Positions 37,642-49,808 of a stretch of 64,000 nucleotides of DNA are shown piece by piece. The stretch lies in the NCBI GenBank assembly GCA_022749755.1, contig CM040447.1, positions 11,092,087 to 11,156,086 of the forward strand, read 5' to 3'. The stretch's first letter is position 1. Each line of letters begins with the position of its first letter. The position numbers were made by a program, and so were the translations under genes. Source of the DNA: Azadirachta indica. Its lineage: Eukaryota > Streptophyta > Magnoliopsida > Sapindales > Meliaceae. Under the pieces are notes generated by a model that was given only the letters and a program-made list of their open reading frames with translations, did not search any database and had not been told where the DNA came from.

Positions 37642-38666
37642 GAAGGGAAAACTTATACAGAAATCTCTGGAAGTTGATGCCAGTATATGAATAGCTAAAT
37701 CAAGTGAAGTTTGTAATTAACCAGCTAACGTTTAAATTTACTAATCGTAGACGCAATTGGGGCTGACTCAGATATTCTAAAAAGTGAAGATGGTGAAAGC
37801 CCTGAAGTTAATTTAGTTTTTTTTTTTTAATATTATAAATTAAATATATATTCTACTAATATTACATTGAAAATATACCCCAAATCAGAAATTTTAATTG
37901 TACCTAGTCCGGACTTAAAAAGAAGTTAATTTGATAACATCCAGCATTAAGTTTCTATTAGAATACTTTCTTCTGTATTGCTCATATATGCAAATCTCAA
38001 TTGAGAAATTCAACAATGCACCGCACATCTTACAGAAGTCCATTGCAGGGATTTTACTTCAACTCAAAATTCACGTAAAACGGGAAAAATTAGCTACGTA
38101 AGCAAACATTATCACTTTCTGCTATTTCTGGAAATTAGCAAATTCTCCACCACAACCATGTATGAAAGCAAGAAAGATAGATGTAAAAATTGACACAAGA
38201 TTGCATTTCTTTCCTGCCCAGAATGAAAAAACTTGAAGTACAATAGTGCATTAAATCCACAAATAGTCTTAAGAGTTCCGAGAGTTTCACCATTGCCTTG
38301 CATCGACCAAAGAAAATCTACACGAAAGGGTAAAGACTTTTCACATTATTGTATACAACACCACAAAACAAAATAATAGATATACATCTACAGGCACAAT
38401 TTCTGGCCCAGCTATTTTTCTTCTGCCAAACGCACCTAGAAAGGATCAAATTACTGTCTAGAGCCTCAAAGGGGGGAAATAATGAGCAAACATAGAAACA
38501 TATCCAAATAACAAGGCAAGATGGTTTTATGAATCTCAACCAAAAATATGCAAATAAGGGCCTCCCCCCATGACCAAAGTAAATTTTGGCAGATGCAAAT
38601 CCAAAAACATTTAATAGGTGAAAAATCTCCAAAGGTGCAGTTTGCTGTATGGTTTCAATTCCATAA
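37642..38666. other. Spacer between patatin copy 3 and the aminopeptidase 3' end
   Basis: Former promoter side of patatin copy 3 and, from about 38350 to 38666, probably the 3' untranslated region of the minus-strand methionine aminopeptidase. No additional gene seen. Confidence 0.4.
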
Positions 38667-39586
38667 TTAACACTTTGTTAATATTTCAGCACCATCCTGG
38701 GTAATAAGAATCGTGTGCTCAAATTGTGCTGACAGGCTCCCGTCTTCTGTAACAACTGTCCAGTTGTCATTCCACATAACAGGATTTATGCTACCTATTG
38801 TCAGCATTGGTTCTGCAAAAATTTATTATGAGATACAACAGAAGGAATCAGTTTCCATAATACAAAATAACAGAAACACTTTTGGCATTCTGGTAAGAAA
38901 ACACGCTGTAGAAAAAGATACTTAAAAGCCACAAAATATATGCAGTCATCCTCTATGCATAAAACTGTCAATGATAAAGATGCAACAGTAAATTAAATGA
39001 TTAACGTAATGGCTGAGAGTGCAAAACCATGAAACCGTGAATTCATGACAGATTTATTGAAATCAGAAATCTATTATTTATTCATAGTAATTCAATGGAC
39101 AGAAGAATCAAAAGTGATTATGTCTATACGAAATAATTGCATTACCTATGGTGAATGTTTGATTTAACACCATAAGTCCATGACCTCTGTTCCCTGAGAA
39201 AAAAAAAAAAAGAGAATGCAATCTTAAAGAGAATTCACTGAACTGTCAATACTTCTGTATGCATGCATGCACAGAGGAAGAGGCCGTCATGAAGAGAAGA
39301 AAAGAATTCCTTTTGCAGTATAGCTAAGTTGTTAAAGTCTGATACAGCATGTTTTAATAAATATTCTGCAGTAAACCATCTGCTATCACTGGTTACCCTA
39401 AGCAGAACTTATATAGAACAAATTTCATCAACCAATTAAAGTGGCAGTCAAGAAAGACAGAGGTGACTGAAGATCACAGATGAAACACTATTTTGTATTT
39501 AACAGGTTCATCAACTCATAGATACTTCAAAGCATCTGCATATAAGTTTCACTGCAGATACTGTTTTCCAAAAGAGGCAGAAGTTG

Positions 39587-39623
<37 letters not shown>

Positions 39624-42600
39624 AACCTGTCCATGCTGCAAGGATATCAATAAAACAATTGACGTGAAACAAAAACACAATAAAACAAAGGAAAATTTTG
39701 TTAAATTCCTCTAACTTTTGGTTAAATTATATGCAGGCCCTATCAGTTTGAAATTCATCGGAAATCTTCGGTAGTGTTTGTTTTTTTAAATTGAAATTTG
39801 AACATGACTGAAATCTGAATCTGATTAATATATTTCTTTTTATATTAAATATCTGAATATAAATGTTAAGTTGTTTGTTTTTATAAAAATATAAAACCTG
39901 AAACTATTATGTTGACATATGTGCCCTAAAAATCTTATACTAACATACTAAATTATTGACATATATATAAATGTTAAATAATAAACTAAGGGTACTATTA
40001 ACCAATAAAATATCTGAATTATTAAAACATTTACTCATTCAGATTTAAGTCAAAATTTTTAACTTAATTATATTAAGATATTTTTAACAAATATTCAGAT
40101 AAAAAACAAAAGGTTTTTAGATATCTAAATAATTATATTTAAACTTCAGTCAGAAAAACAAACAACCTCTTGGACTTCTCAAAATTATCATGAATTGCCC
40201 TAAAATTGTCGGACACCTTCCCTGAAGTTTCATAAAATTTATCAGAAGGGTCTCTGCCTATTTTCCAAACCAGAGTGGTCCAACTGTACTTGTGCCAAAC
40301 CTCAAAGAAGGTGGATGAAATTCACCCATGAAATAAATAAAATAGAAGATAACAGCATAAACAGATAATTGGTGAGTCCAGCACCCTGGCTAATTGCTAA
40401 GGCAACCCGTGGCCAGATGAGAAAAAGTACACGCTAGACAGCAAAGAACACAGTAAAAGAATGCACAGATGACATTAGAAGATAGCCAGGACTAAAAGCA
40501 ATGTACAGGAGAGATTAAGCTTGGGAAAATTACTATAGTGTAAAACAACTGGATCAGCATGGAAAACGCGCCCAACCCCATGGCCAACAAACTGTTGGAC
40601 AACACCATATTTGTATTTATCTGCATGGTCACTTGAGAAAATAATAATAATAAGTGAGAAGAAAAACTAGATGTGGCATTAAGTATTCATACGAAAAGCT
40701 AAATTGATAATGATGTCTTCAATGGTTAACAGGAAATAAGATGAGACTATTAACATTGACAATGATCAACAAGGGACATTAATTCCAACAAGTTTCAGCT
40801 ACCTCACTATAGTCACAGGATAATATACTCAATGGAAGAGTTTCCATCCAGGGCCTCAAGAATGTATGGACTGATTGCATCTTTAAGTTCAGTAGTAATT
40901 CGTACATTGACAACTAGTTAATGTTCAGGCTTCTGCAAGACCAGTTTCATAAAAACATTTTACTTGATGGTTTCCCAAAATGATACTTTGTTTAACCATA
41001 TATCTTGTTAAGAAAGTTACCCACTCAGCTAAAGTTCCACATTGATGATTAGTCAATGTTCAGGCTTCTGCAAGACCAGTTTCCTAAATTCAGTTTCCTT
41101 GATGGTTTCTCACAATGACACTTTGTTTCACTATAAATCTTGTTAAGAAAATTACCAGCTTAGCTAAAGTTCCACATATTAAGTCAAACGGCCAAATAGT
41201 ATTGAGAAACTGAGCCCATGTAACCTAACCAAGGATTAAGTTTGCATGTAAATAACGAAGGACTATGTATCAAAAACATTACATCAATATTTGGTTCCCA
41301 TTAGTGATTGATCAGCCCTTGTAACCTAACCAAGGATTAAATTTGCATGTAAATAACCAAGGACTATGTATTAAAAACATTACATCAATATTTGGTTCTC
41401 ATTAGTGATTGATCAGTCCCACAAAAATCTATTAGATATTCATACTAGATAATAACAAATACAAGTCTTAAAATCATTCCATAGCACATATCTTCATTAT
41501 TTGCTAATGACAAAAGAGGAAACAGCAGAAATTAGTTACAAAAAAAGAAGATGCAAGAAAGCCAAATCAGGGACAAGAAGTGCAGGAAAATAGAAGTGGC
41601 AAACATAAAAACTAAAATATCCAATTTTGAAATTCATATTTGTTATTCAGAACCAATTGTGAGATTAAATAATAAGAGAACAGATGATATAGCTGGTGCC
41701 TTACTGAATGGTTTTGCCAATTTTCTTGTACTCCACTCCTGGTGCACAAACTGATATTGCTTTATCTAGGCATTCTTTGGTTACCTAAAGCATGTTAAAG
41801 TCTATTACTGTAAAGCATAATTAAGGGGAAGAAGCATACTCTAAGCAAGTGAAGTTTTAGCATTTATTCTACAAAACCAAAGTCGCAAAAGAGATCATTT
41901 CCCAAAACTGTAAAAATGAATATAAACACTTGAAAAAGAATGAACTGGTAATGAATTACAGAGCATCTACCTAATGCTATTAAGAATCTGGACTGGAAAT
42001 AACCGATCATCTTCACTAACGAAGTATATATTTTTATACAAGATTATCGGGAATAACACACTTTTGAAGATGAAACATAAAATTCAATGACATTTTAGAA
42101 CACTACCTTCACCAGATTGCTGGCTTCATCATCAACATCTCCACAAAAGAAAGTTGCTGAAGTGTCACCATGATAACCCTACACATTACAATGAGTCACA
42201 AATTAACCAAATCTCAAAAAGACAAGTTACAGAACAATCACCATAGTAAATAAACTCTCAACAGGCACAGCTAGCTGAAACATACTGCACGGAAAGTTTC
42301 TAAGTTGGTAGGAGTAAGTTCATCGCTAGTTATGTGTGTTGCCCATATTCAATGACTTGTTTAAATATAACAAGAACATACATCAGAGTACGGTGAACAT
42401 TAAAATATAGAAATAATTTAAATTCAGAAAGTAATCCTAAAATGTGGGTATTAAAGCTCCGTATTGAAGTTGGAACTTGAAACATTATCAAACACATTGA
42501 CTTTGCAACATTGTCAATTATGACATTGATACCAACACAGGATGATAATATCTATTTAAAATCTCATTCACAATGTCAGCACAATGTGCTAAGTTACCAC

Positions 42601-45006
42601 ATTTATCAATCATATAGTCTAAAATAATTCAATTCAACTTATGCGTGGTCAAAAGTTGAAAGTACAAATATGCTTACATTCAGATAAACAGTAACATCAA
42701 TATTTATAATATCACCATCCTGCAAACAGAAGCACAAATTAGTAGTTCTCATCAAGTAAACAATAATTCAACATCACGTACATGAGGAGTTTGATGGAAT
42801 TAAACGGAATAACCTCAATTGCACGAGAATCTGGTATTCCATGGCAAATACATTCATTCACTGATGTACAGACACTCTTTGGAAACCCACCATAGCCAAG
42901 AGGGGAGGGATAAGCTCCATTATCAATAATCATTTGATGAACTGCTTCATCTATTTCATCTGTTGTAATGCCTGGCTGCCAAGAAACGACAATCAGAACT
43001 TTCAGATGAAGTAGACTATAAACCTCCTTAGTAATGCTGCACCATCCTCTTTTCACCTCTAATTACTAAACTCATTGGCTCTCAAAATGTTTAAATGTCA
43101 AATGATAGATTATGAAGCTTTGCTGTATTCTGAATGCAGTTTAACACTGAAAAATAGATTCCTAAAATGACGAGAAGAGAAAAACAAAAAAGGTGAAATT
43201 TTAAATTAAAAGGGAAACAATTCTAAGAAGATTTTTTAAAACTAAGTTTGTAACTTTCTGAAAGTATCCAATTGTGGAGTTTTTTAAAAAAAACTTAACA
43301 TATAACGGTCATATTTGGTAGCCAATTCAAGTAATGTGGTAAAGTAAGAAAGTATCTAGAGGAACAAAAGCCAAAAGAATCCTATGTTACCTTGACTAAA
43401 GTCCCAGCATATTCAAGAACCTGTGCTGCAAGTCTGCCTGAAGCTCTCATGCACTCAATGCCCTTCTCATCATGCACTTCAGGTCCACTTGCAATTCCAA
43501 GCGGTTGTTGAGAATTTACATATGGTGGCCTTGGTATATGATCTGGAACAGGCCGAGGGGGAGATACTTTCCCAGGTCTTAGTCTCTTACGTTTTCCATT
43601 AGGCACCTCATCAAGATTTCTGTTAATTTCAATATATTCACATGTGTGTTTATATATATACACTACAACTAGAATAAGGGAAAGAGATTTATTGTAGTGT
43701 TGTTATCAAGAGAAATAGTGTTTTATTGAGAGAAATTGCGCACACATGCAATGTGTTGTGTAGACTGTAGCTTACCTTCTATTGAATAAGAGATTAGTTA
43801 AGCCAGAAAGTGATCTAGATAATTGCATAGAAACTCGGGTCCTTCCTGTATGCAAAATCAGGAAAGAGTGAGAAAAAAAATTATTAAGGGCTACATCTCA
43901 AAAAATAATAAATAAAAGCTACGAATTATGTAACCAATTTGCTTGTGAAGGTATTAGTATTTCAGAATAGTACTAAAAACCAATTCCAGCAATAGAGTCC
44001 CCATATAACATTCTAGATAATAGGCAGGGGAAGCATGATTTAGTTCGAAGGTTTTCAAATCCCTCAAAGGAGAGCACAGTAAAGTGAACTGCAATAGTAA
44101 TCATTAAGACTTATTTCATAAACAATAACCAGCTCAGACAGTTATTAGCATCAGCTAATAATATTTAAACATCTTGGAGGAAAGACAATTCACCTTGTGA
44201 GGAAATAGGGACAATCTCAACATTGCAAGACATTATTTGCCATCGGTGCTCAATTCCGAAAATAAATTTGCAGTATTCCAAAAGGTTTATAGAAAATGCA
44301 ATGCAAATGCACACTATTTCAAGCATTACACCCAATTAGTGCGACTTTCAATGCATAAAACAGAAAATAAAAATATTGTATCTTTCAGAATGACATTATC
44401 TTTCAATAAAAAAGATACGAACCTCACTCACTTGGTTAAGGCAGTGCCTTTTGCAATATCTTTTTGAATAATAGCAAGTCCACTAATCCACTACATATGG
44501 TATAAAAGATATAAACCGTATCTCCATGAATAAATAGATCTTGACATCGGCCATCAATAATTATCCCATCATACTCCAGCAACTCATAAAACAAAATCAT
44601 AAACATCGGTACCCATCATCACCAGCTGTAGTATATCTCCCTTAAAACATAATATACATATTCTAAATACATTCTTCTCCATTTACACAAAAACAAACAC
44701 CCATGTCGTATGAGTAACACTTGCATACACCCATTTTCAACACCTTCATATCCAAAATCTACACTTCCCAGCTTTGCAGGTTTCAGACATCAAACAACAG
44801 TACAAAGCATGAGAGGGAAAACATTGAATACATAACCAATGGTCAAAAAGTGAGTATAAGAAAACAATATAACATGAAACATCCAAAACAGAGGAATTAC
44901 CTGAGTTGTAGCCAAATAGTTGATGAAGAGGCTGAGTTGAGTAAATAAAACGATTACCCACGAAAGAAGAAAGTATTCTTGGTTGCAGAGATGAAGCGCC
45001 TGCCAT
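38667..45006 (-). CDS. MAP1D: Organellar methionine aminopeptidase, type 1 (MAP1D-like)
   Basis: Ten exons join in phase to 350 residues: 45006-44901, 43845-43776, 43619-43391, 42975-42814, 42719-42678, 42178-42107, 41784-41705, 40631-40534, 39193-39146 and 38812-38667. The enzyme removes the initiator methionine from nascent proteins. The first 60 residues are rich in Ser, Arg and Leu with almost no acidic residues, a transit peptide for chloroplast or mitochondrion. The pita-bread catalytic core follows. All five metal ligands are seen: Asp197 (NIDVTVY), Asp208 (GYHGDTSATF), His271 (VGHGVGRVFH), Glu303 (FTIEP) and Glu334 (AQFEHT). The substrate-binding His180 lies in NECICHGIPD. Length and ligand spacing match bacterial-type MAPs. 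The MAP1D rather than MAP1B/C assignment rests on recalled length and is less certain. The gene looks intact; a dead hAT element lies about 0.5 kb upstream of the start. Confidence 0.92.
39589..39620. repeat. AT dinucleotide microsatellite in aminopeptidase intron
   Basis: Perfect AT run of about 32 bases in the intron between exons 8 and 9. Confidence 0.85.
39768..40175. mobile_element. MITE-like element in aminopeptidase intron
   Basis: About 400 AT-rich bases between ggtagtgtttgttttttta on the left and agaaaaacaaacaacctc on the right. The right end's reverse complement (gaggttgtttgtttttct) pairs imperfectly with the left end. Subterminal words ctgaa and ttcag also recur in opposite orientation. 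The flanks share tctt[c/g]g, but no clear target duplication. It lies in the intron between exons 8 and 9. Confidence 0.45.
40917..41178. repeat. Tandem duplication, period about 135, in intron
   Basis: A unit starting atgttcaggcttctgcaaga at 40921 recurs at 41056 with a few substitutions and small indels, and both copies close with aaagttccacat. It lies in the aminopeptidase intron between exons 7 and 8. Confidence 0.8.
41221..41423. repeat. Tandem duplication, period 101, in intron
   Basis: A unit starting taacctaaccaaggattaa at 41221 recurs at 41322 with only about four differences, ending tagtgattgatcag in both copies. It follows the 135-base duplication in the same intron but has an unrelated sequence. 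Confidence 0.85.
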
Positions 45007-45493
45007 CCTTTCTTCTAACTGTTTATTATCGTCTTGACTCTTGACTTCTGCTGTGTCTTCTGTCCCACGCTCTTTTCTGTTATACGTTGAAGCTTGATGG
45101 CGGAGTAACGAAACAACCCAGTGCGGATTACCGACTTTGTGTCACCAAGCAGACATTTCGGGTAGAGATTTGTATCAAAAATACCTTCAGGCTGTCGGTT
45201 TTACAATTTTATGCCGCATATATTGATGAAAATACAAAAATATCTCTATAGATTTTTTTAAAAATAAATATAATATTTATACTAAGTGAGAAGCTGAGAA
45301 TTAACATGTACTGGAATAAGAAAAAATGAGAGACTTAACAAATTTAAAGAAATTGTGATTTTTTAACCATTGTTTTAGCGTAAAAATTGAGACTTTTAAA
45401 GTGGTGATATATGTTATAAATAAAAAAATTAAATATTTTGTAAAAAAAATTTTAAATAATTATTTACTGTTAAAATAACTAAAAGTGTTAACT
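45007..45493. other. Promoter region of the aminopeptidase gene
   Basis: The first 150 bases upstream of the start codon are less AT-rich and presumably hold the leader and core promoter of the minus-strand aminopeptidase gene. Beyond that it is AT-rich up to the hAT target duplication. No TATA box stands out. Confidence 0.35.
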
Positions 45494-45501
45494 ATTAAGG
45501 G
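45494..45501. repeat. Left target-site duplication of the hAT element
   Basis: attaaggg, matched by attaagag at 49801-49808 (7 of 8). Eight-base duplications are diagnostic of hAT insertion. Confidence 0.75.
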
Positions 45502-45693
45502 TAGGATTGGGCAAAAAATGAGAACCGAACTGGACCGAACTGAATTCGGAACCGACGGATTCGATTCGGTTTTTAGTAGAATTCGGTCCGAGTTCGGTGT
45601 TTAAATATAAAAATTTGAAAATTTCGGTCTGATTTCGATTTTACATTAAAAAATTCAGACCAGACTGAATTTTTTTATTTTTTATTTTATACA

Positions 45694-45713
45694 CCAAAAC
45701 GACGTCGTTTTGG
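45694..45713. repeat. Perfect 20-base palindrome near the hAT left end
   Basis: The sequence ccaaaacgacgtcgttttgg is its own reverse complement, centred on ACGT. It lies about 190 bases inside the left end of the hAT element. Confidence 0.9.
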
Positions 45714-46300
45714 GTTTTAAGTAAAAATAATAATAATAAAAACTTACACTTTCAGTTCCACTTCTAGATTCTCTCCGTTCGTTTTTTTTCATGTTTCCTA
45801 CTTTCTTTCATTTTCTTCGGCTTTGAAAAAAGGAAAGTACCTTTGTTCTTGGATTCTTCATTCTTCTAAGTTCTAATATTCAATTTCTAAGTTCATTTTC
45901 TTCGCTTTCAATTGTAATTTGCACCAATAATAAGTTACTAACCCTCGATTCTATCTACGATTTCCTACAAGATTTATCAAATCCATTATTAATGTTTGTA
46001 ATTTTTATCCTAATCATATTTATTCTTTGCATTCTTACTTCATTCAAGTCATTTTATGCTAAATCTTTTAGTTAAATCACTAAAATCATACGTTATTTGT
46101 TTTGTGATTATTGATACAATAAAACCTTAAACAATGGCAAATTATGTAGTCTATTAGTCTTCATTCAAAAAAATTATGGAAAATGAATTAGGTATTAAAT
46201 ATGATATGAGATTAAAAGGCTGTTTCTGGGCATTTTATTGCTGTTTACGATTATATTTTGTTTGTACTTACTGATTTTATTTTTTTTTGCCTTTTTTTAA

Positions 46301-48405
46301 ATGGACTTGACTTACAAAAGGGGTAATATTAATGAGGACGATAAACCAAATCAAGAGGAAGTTTCAAGATTTGATAAAAAGTTAAGATCCGATGTTTGGA
46401 AATTTTTTACTAAGTTGCCAGGTGGAAAAAGAGCTGAGTGTCATTATTGTCACAAAGATTTTGCTTGTGAAAGTAACACTGTTGGAACTTCTGATTTGCA
46501 TAAACATTTGAATAGGTGTCTCGCATATAAAAGTAGTGTGATAGATGAGAAGCAAACAGTATTAACTTTTGCGAAAAGTAAGACTGATGGTGATGGTAGT
46601 GAGAGTACTGTTGCTACTTTGATGTTTATAGGTTTTAACAAAATAGCATGTAGAAAAGCATTGGTCAATGTGATTATTGTTGATGAGTTGCCTTTTAACT
46701 TTGTGAAGGGTGAGGGGTTTCGAGACTTTTGTAGAATTGCTTGTCCAAAGTTTGATATTCCATCGCGAAAAACAATTGCAAGGGATGTGCTTCAATTATA
46801 TGTAAATGAGAAAGCTGTATTGAAGAACATATTTTCTGCAAATGGGTAACGGGTTAGTATCACTACTGATATATAGACTTCAATTCAAAATACCAGTTAT
46901 ATGGTAATCACAACGCATTTCATCGATCATGATTGAAATATGCAAAGGAGAATATTGAGTTTTGGTGTGATTCCAAATCATAAAGAGGAGACCATTGGCA
47001 AATTAATTGAGGCATGTTTACAATATTGGGGTATAGACAGATTGTTCACTATTACTGTTGATAATACAAGTTCAAATGATGTGACAATAAATTACATTAG
47101 AAAGAAGTTAAACAATTGGGGTAATGATGCTTTAGTGTTAAATGGAGAATACTTGCATTTGAGATGTTCTGCGCACATTTTTAATTTGATTGTTGGTAAA
47201 GGATTGAAAGAAGTGGATGAAATGATAGTGAAAATTCGCAATACTATAAAGTACATCCTATCTTCTGCGGCAAGATTAGCTAAATTCAAGATATGTGCAG
47301 AAAAAGAAAATTTTCATCCAAAGGACTTGTGGTGATGGACGTTCCTACAAGATGGAATTCAATGTACTTGATGTTGGAAACTGCATTAAAATTCCAAAAA
47401 GCATTTGATAGAATGCAAGATGATGATTCTCTTTATTTGCCTTACTTTGAAGAAACTGAAAATGGAAAGATAAGACTAGAGCCACCAACTTCTCAGTGTT
47501 AGAAAAAAGCAAGAAGGTTTATGAGATTTTTGAAAACATTTTATGGGGTAACTTTGAAGTTTAGTACTTCCTCTAGTATGACATCAAATTTGTATTTTAA
47601 TGAGATGTGGAAGATTCAAACACACCTGCAGATACTTTATACAAGTAAAGATGATATGTTATGCAATATGGCAACTAATATGAAGAAGAAGTTTGATAAA
47701 TATTGGGGTTCTTTGGAGAATATAAATAAATTGTTATTTGTTGCAGTTGTGCTAGATCCACGTTGCAAAATGGATTTTGTGGTATATGGTTTTAGTTTTT
47801 TGTACGATTTCAACATGGTTGAAGCCATGAGAAAACACATTAGAGGGTTGTTATATAGTTTATATAACACTTGTATTATGTGGCATGCAGACATTGATGG
47901 TAATATAGCTTGTGGATCTAGTGGTAGTAGTCATCATTCTTGTGATGAACCATGGCCAAGTATGTTGGTAGATGATGATGATGATGATCTTACTTTTGAT
48001 AAACCTTGTGATCCTTTTTAACAGTTTTCAATGCAAAAAGAAATCCACCATGATATTGAGGGACACATGAGATCGAGAGATATTTATTGGAATGTGTTGA
48101 GTCTCCTAATAGTGAGAATTTTGATATTTTGTGTTGGTGGAAGTTAAATTGTATGAAATATCGAGTTCTATCTTTGATAGCAAAAGATGTTTTTGCTATT
48201 CCAGTCTTCACTGTTGCATCTGAATCAGCATTTAGTACTAGAGGGCGTATTCTTGATCCATTTAGAGTTCTTTGACTCCTAAATCTGTTGAGACATTGAT
48301 TTGTGCACAAAATTGGTTACGTTCTTCACTACTTGATAATCAATCATATAAAAAAGCATGTGTACAGGAGACTGAATTTTATGAAGAAATTGAATCAGGT
48401 GATTA
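46301..48405 (+). pseudogene. hAT-family transposase pseudogene
   Basis: In order, the remnant shows: an ATG at 46301; a BED zinc finger (WKFFTKLPGGKRAECHYC, then DLHKHLNRC); the start of the hAT core around FDIPSRKTIARDVL; a catalytic-core-like stretch (FTITVDNTSSND, then LRCSAHIFNLIV); DVPTRWNSMYLML; VVLDPRCKMDFV; and the C-terminal dimerisation domain (IPVFTVASESAFSTRGR). The first frame stops at 46847-46849, further stops occur at about 46876 and 46932, and a frameshift lies near 47300. Other stops are at about 47500 and 48019, and another frameshift near 48268 comes before SLTPKSVETLICAQNWL. It resembles the RICESLEEPER/DAYSLEEPER-type branch. No domesticated intact frame remains. Confidence 0.85.
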
Positions 48406-49321
48406 AAAAAAATGAATTATTTAGTATACTAATTTACTTGTAAGTTCATAAATTTCTAAATTCCTTTTATTGTGATATAAAGTTTATCAAGTCAACGCAA
48501 GGACTAGAGGAGTACATAACTATTGTTTGATAATACACTTTGAGGTTAGTTGTAATATATATGTTATCTTTAATAATTGTTCACAAAATTATATATATAA
48601 ATGTTATGCTATTTAAATGTTTTTTCTTATACTTTATAACTTTGTAATTCAAATTAAAGTGGCATTATATTTAAATTATTAGATGATTTGATTATGATTT
48701 TATAGCAAATAGAAATATCAAGAAAATATGGCAAGAAATTATAGTTTGTTTTTACATATGAAGTAATTATATGCAATTCAACATAATGATTTGATTATGA
48801 TTTCATTGGAACTAAATACTTGGCTTGGTTTAGATGGTTAGATTTCTAAATAATCATTATCATTTTGTAGAAGTAGATTGCTTGGAAATTGCTTTGTATA
48901 CAATCTTCTAAAATCACACATTAAAGGTTTATTATTGTCTATCATTTGATTTTTAAGATTTAATCACTTTACTACCTTACTAAAAGTTGATTTTTTTTTT
49001 TTTGCAGGTTAGATTTTGTTACTTTTGTACAAATTGTACTATTATATACTGTCAGGTATTAGTTACTAACTTCTATTGTTATTGCTTGTTTTGTTTCTTA
49101 TTAGTTATAAATTTACTGTTGACTTAATATTCTTTGTTTTGAAAATATTGATTTATTGATGCTTGTTTTACTTTTTCAATTTTGAATTAAGTACACTTCA
49201 TTATTTAATTTTCTTAATTAAATGTTATTGTTTGCTATTTTAGTATTTTACTGAAAAAATTAATTAATCCTCAAACTAATTGACTCATTAATTTAATTAA
49301 TTAACTTTATTGATTAATTAA

Positions 49322-49495
49322 TTATATTATTATATGCCAAAATTATTTTCTTTATAAGTATTGAATTTGAATTAATTAACTATAATATTATATGTCAAAA
49401 TTAGTTACTTTACAAATAATGAATTTGAATTGATTAATTATATCATTATTATATATCAAAATTATTTTTTTTATAAGTAATGATTTTGAATAATT
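49322..49495. repeat. Three tandem copies of a 58-base unit inside the hAT element
   Basis: Units at about 49322-49380, 49381-49438 and 49439-49495 share the order tatattattata, caaaatta, ttataagtaat, gaatttgaatt with scattered changes. They lie in the 3' non-coding part of the hAT element. Confidence 0.65.
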
Positions 49496-49800
49496 ATTTA
49501 AAATTCATTACTTATAAAAAATTAATTTTTTAATTTGAGAAAATATGACAAATTTAAATTAAATATTTTATTACTTATATTTAAATTGAATTTAAGGAAA
49601 TATTATTTAAATTTTTTAAAAATAATTACACAAAAATGTTAAAACTGGACTGACCTAAATCAAACCGATCAGTCCGGTTCCAGTTTGATATTATTCATCT
49701 ATTCAGTTCGATTCGGTACTTAATGTTAAAAACTCGAAAAAATCGATTTCAGTCCGAGTTTGTACTCGGACCAAACCGAACCGACCCGTGCCAACCCCTA

Positions 49801-49808
49801 ATTAAGAG
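49801..49808. repeat. Right target-site duplication of the hAT element
   Basis: attaagag, partner of attaaggg at 45494-45501. Confidence 0.75.

Larger units (their letters stand above)
45502..49800 (+). mobile_element. Full-length, inactive hAT DNA transposon
   Basis: The element is 4299 bases long. It starts TAGGATTGGGC and ends GCCAACCCCTA, whose reverse complement TAGGGGTTGGC pairs imperfectly with the start. It is flanked by an eight-base target duplication with one mismatch. Both subterminal regions are crowded with ccgaac/gttcgg words in alternating orientation (for example 45523-45600 and 49660-49790), the usual arrangement of transposase-binding repeats in hAT elements. It carries one transposase relic on the plus strand. 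Divergence of the ends and many frame breaks show an old, immobile copy. The left end lies 496 bases upstream of the aminopeptidase start codon. Confidence 0.85.

Noticed and set aside
46301..48405. A domesticated hAT transposase gene
   Set aside because: Several stops and frameshifts interrupt it, and the transposon ends are still attached.
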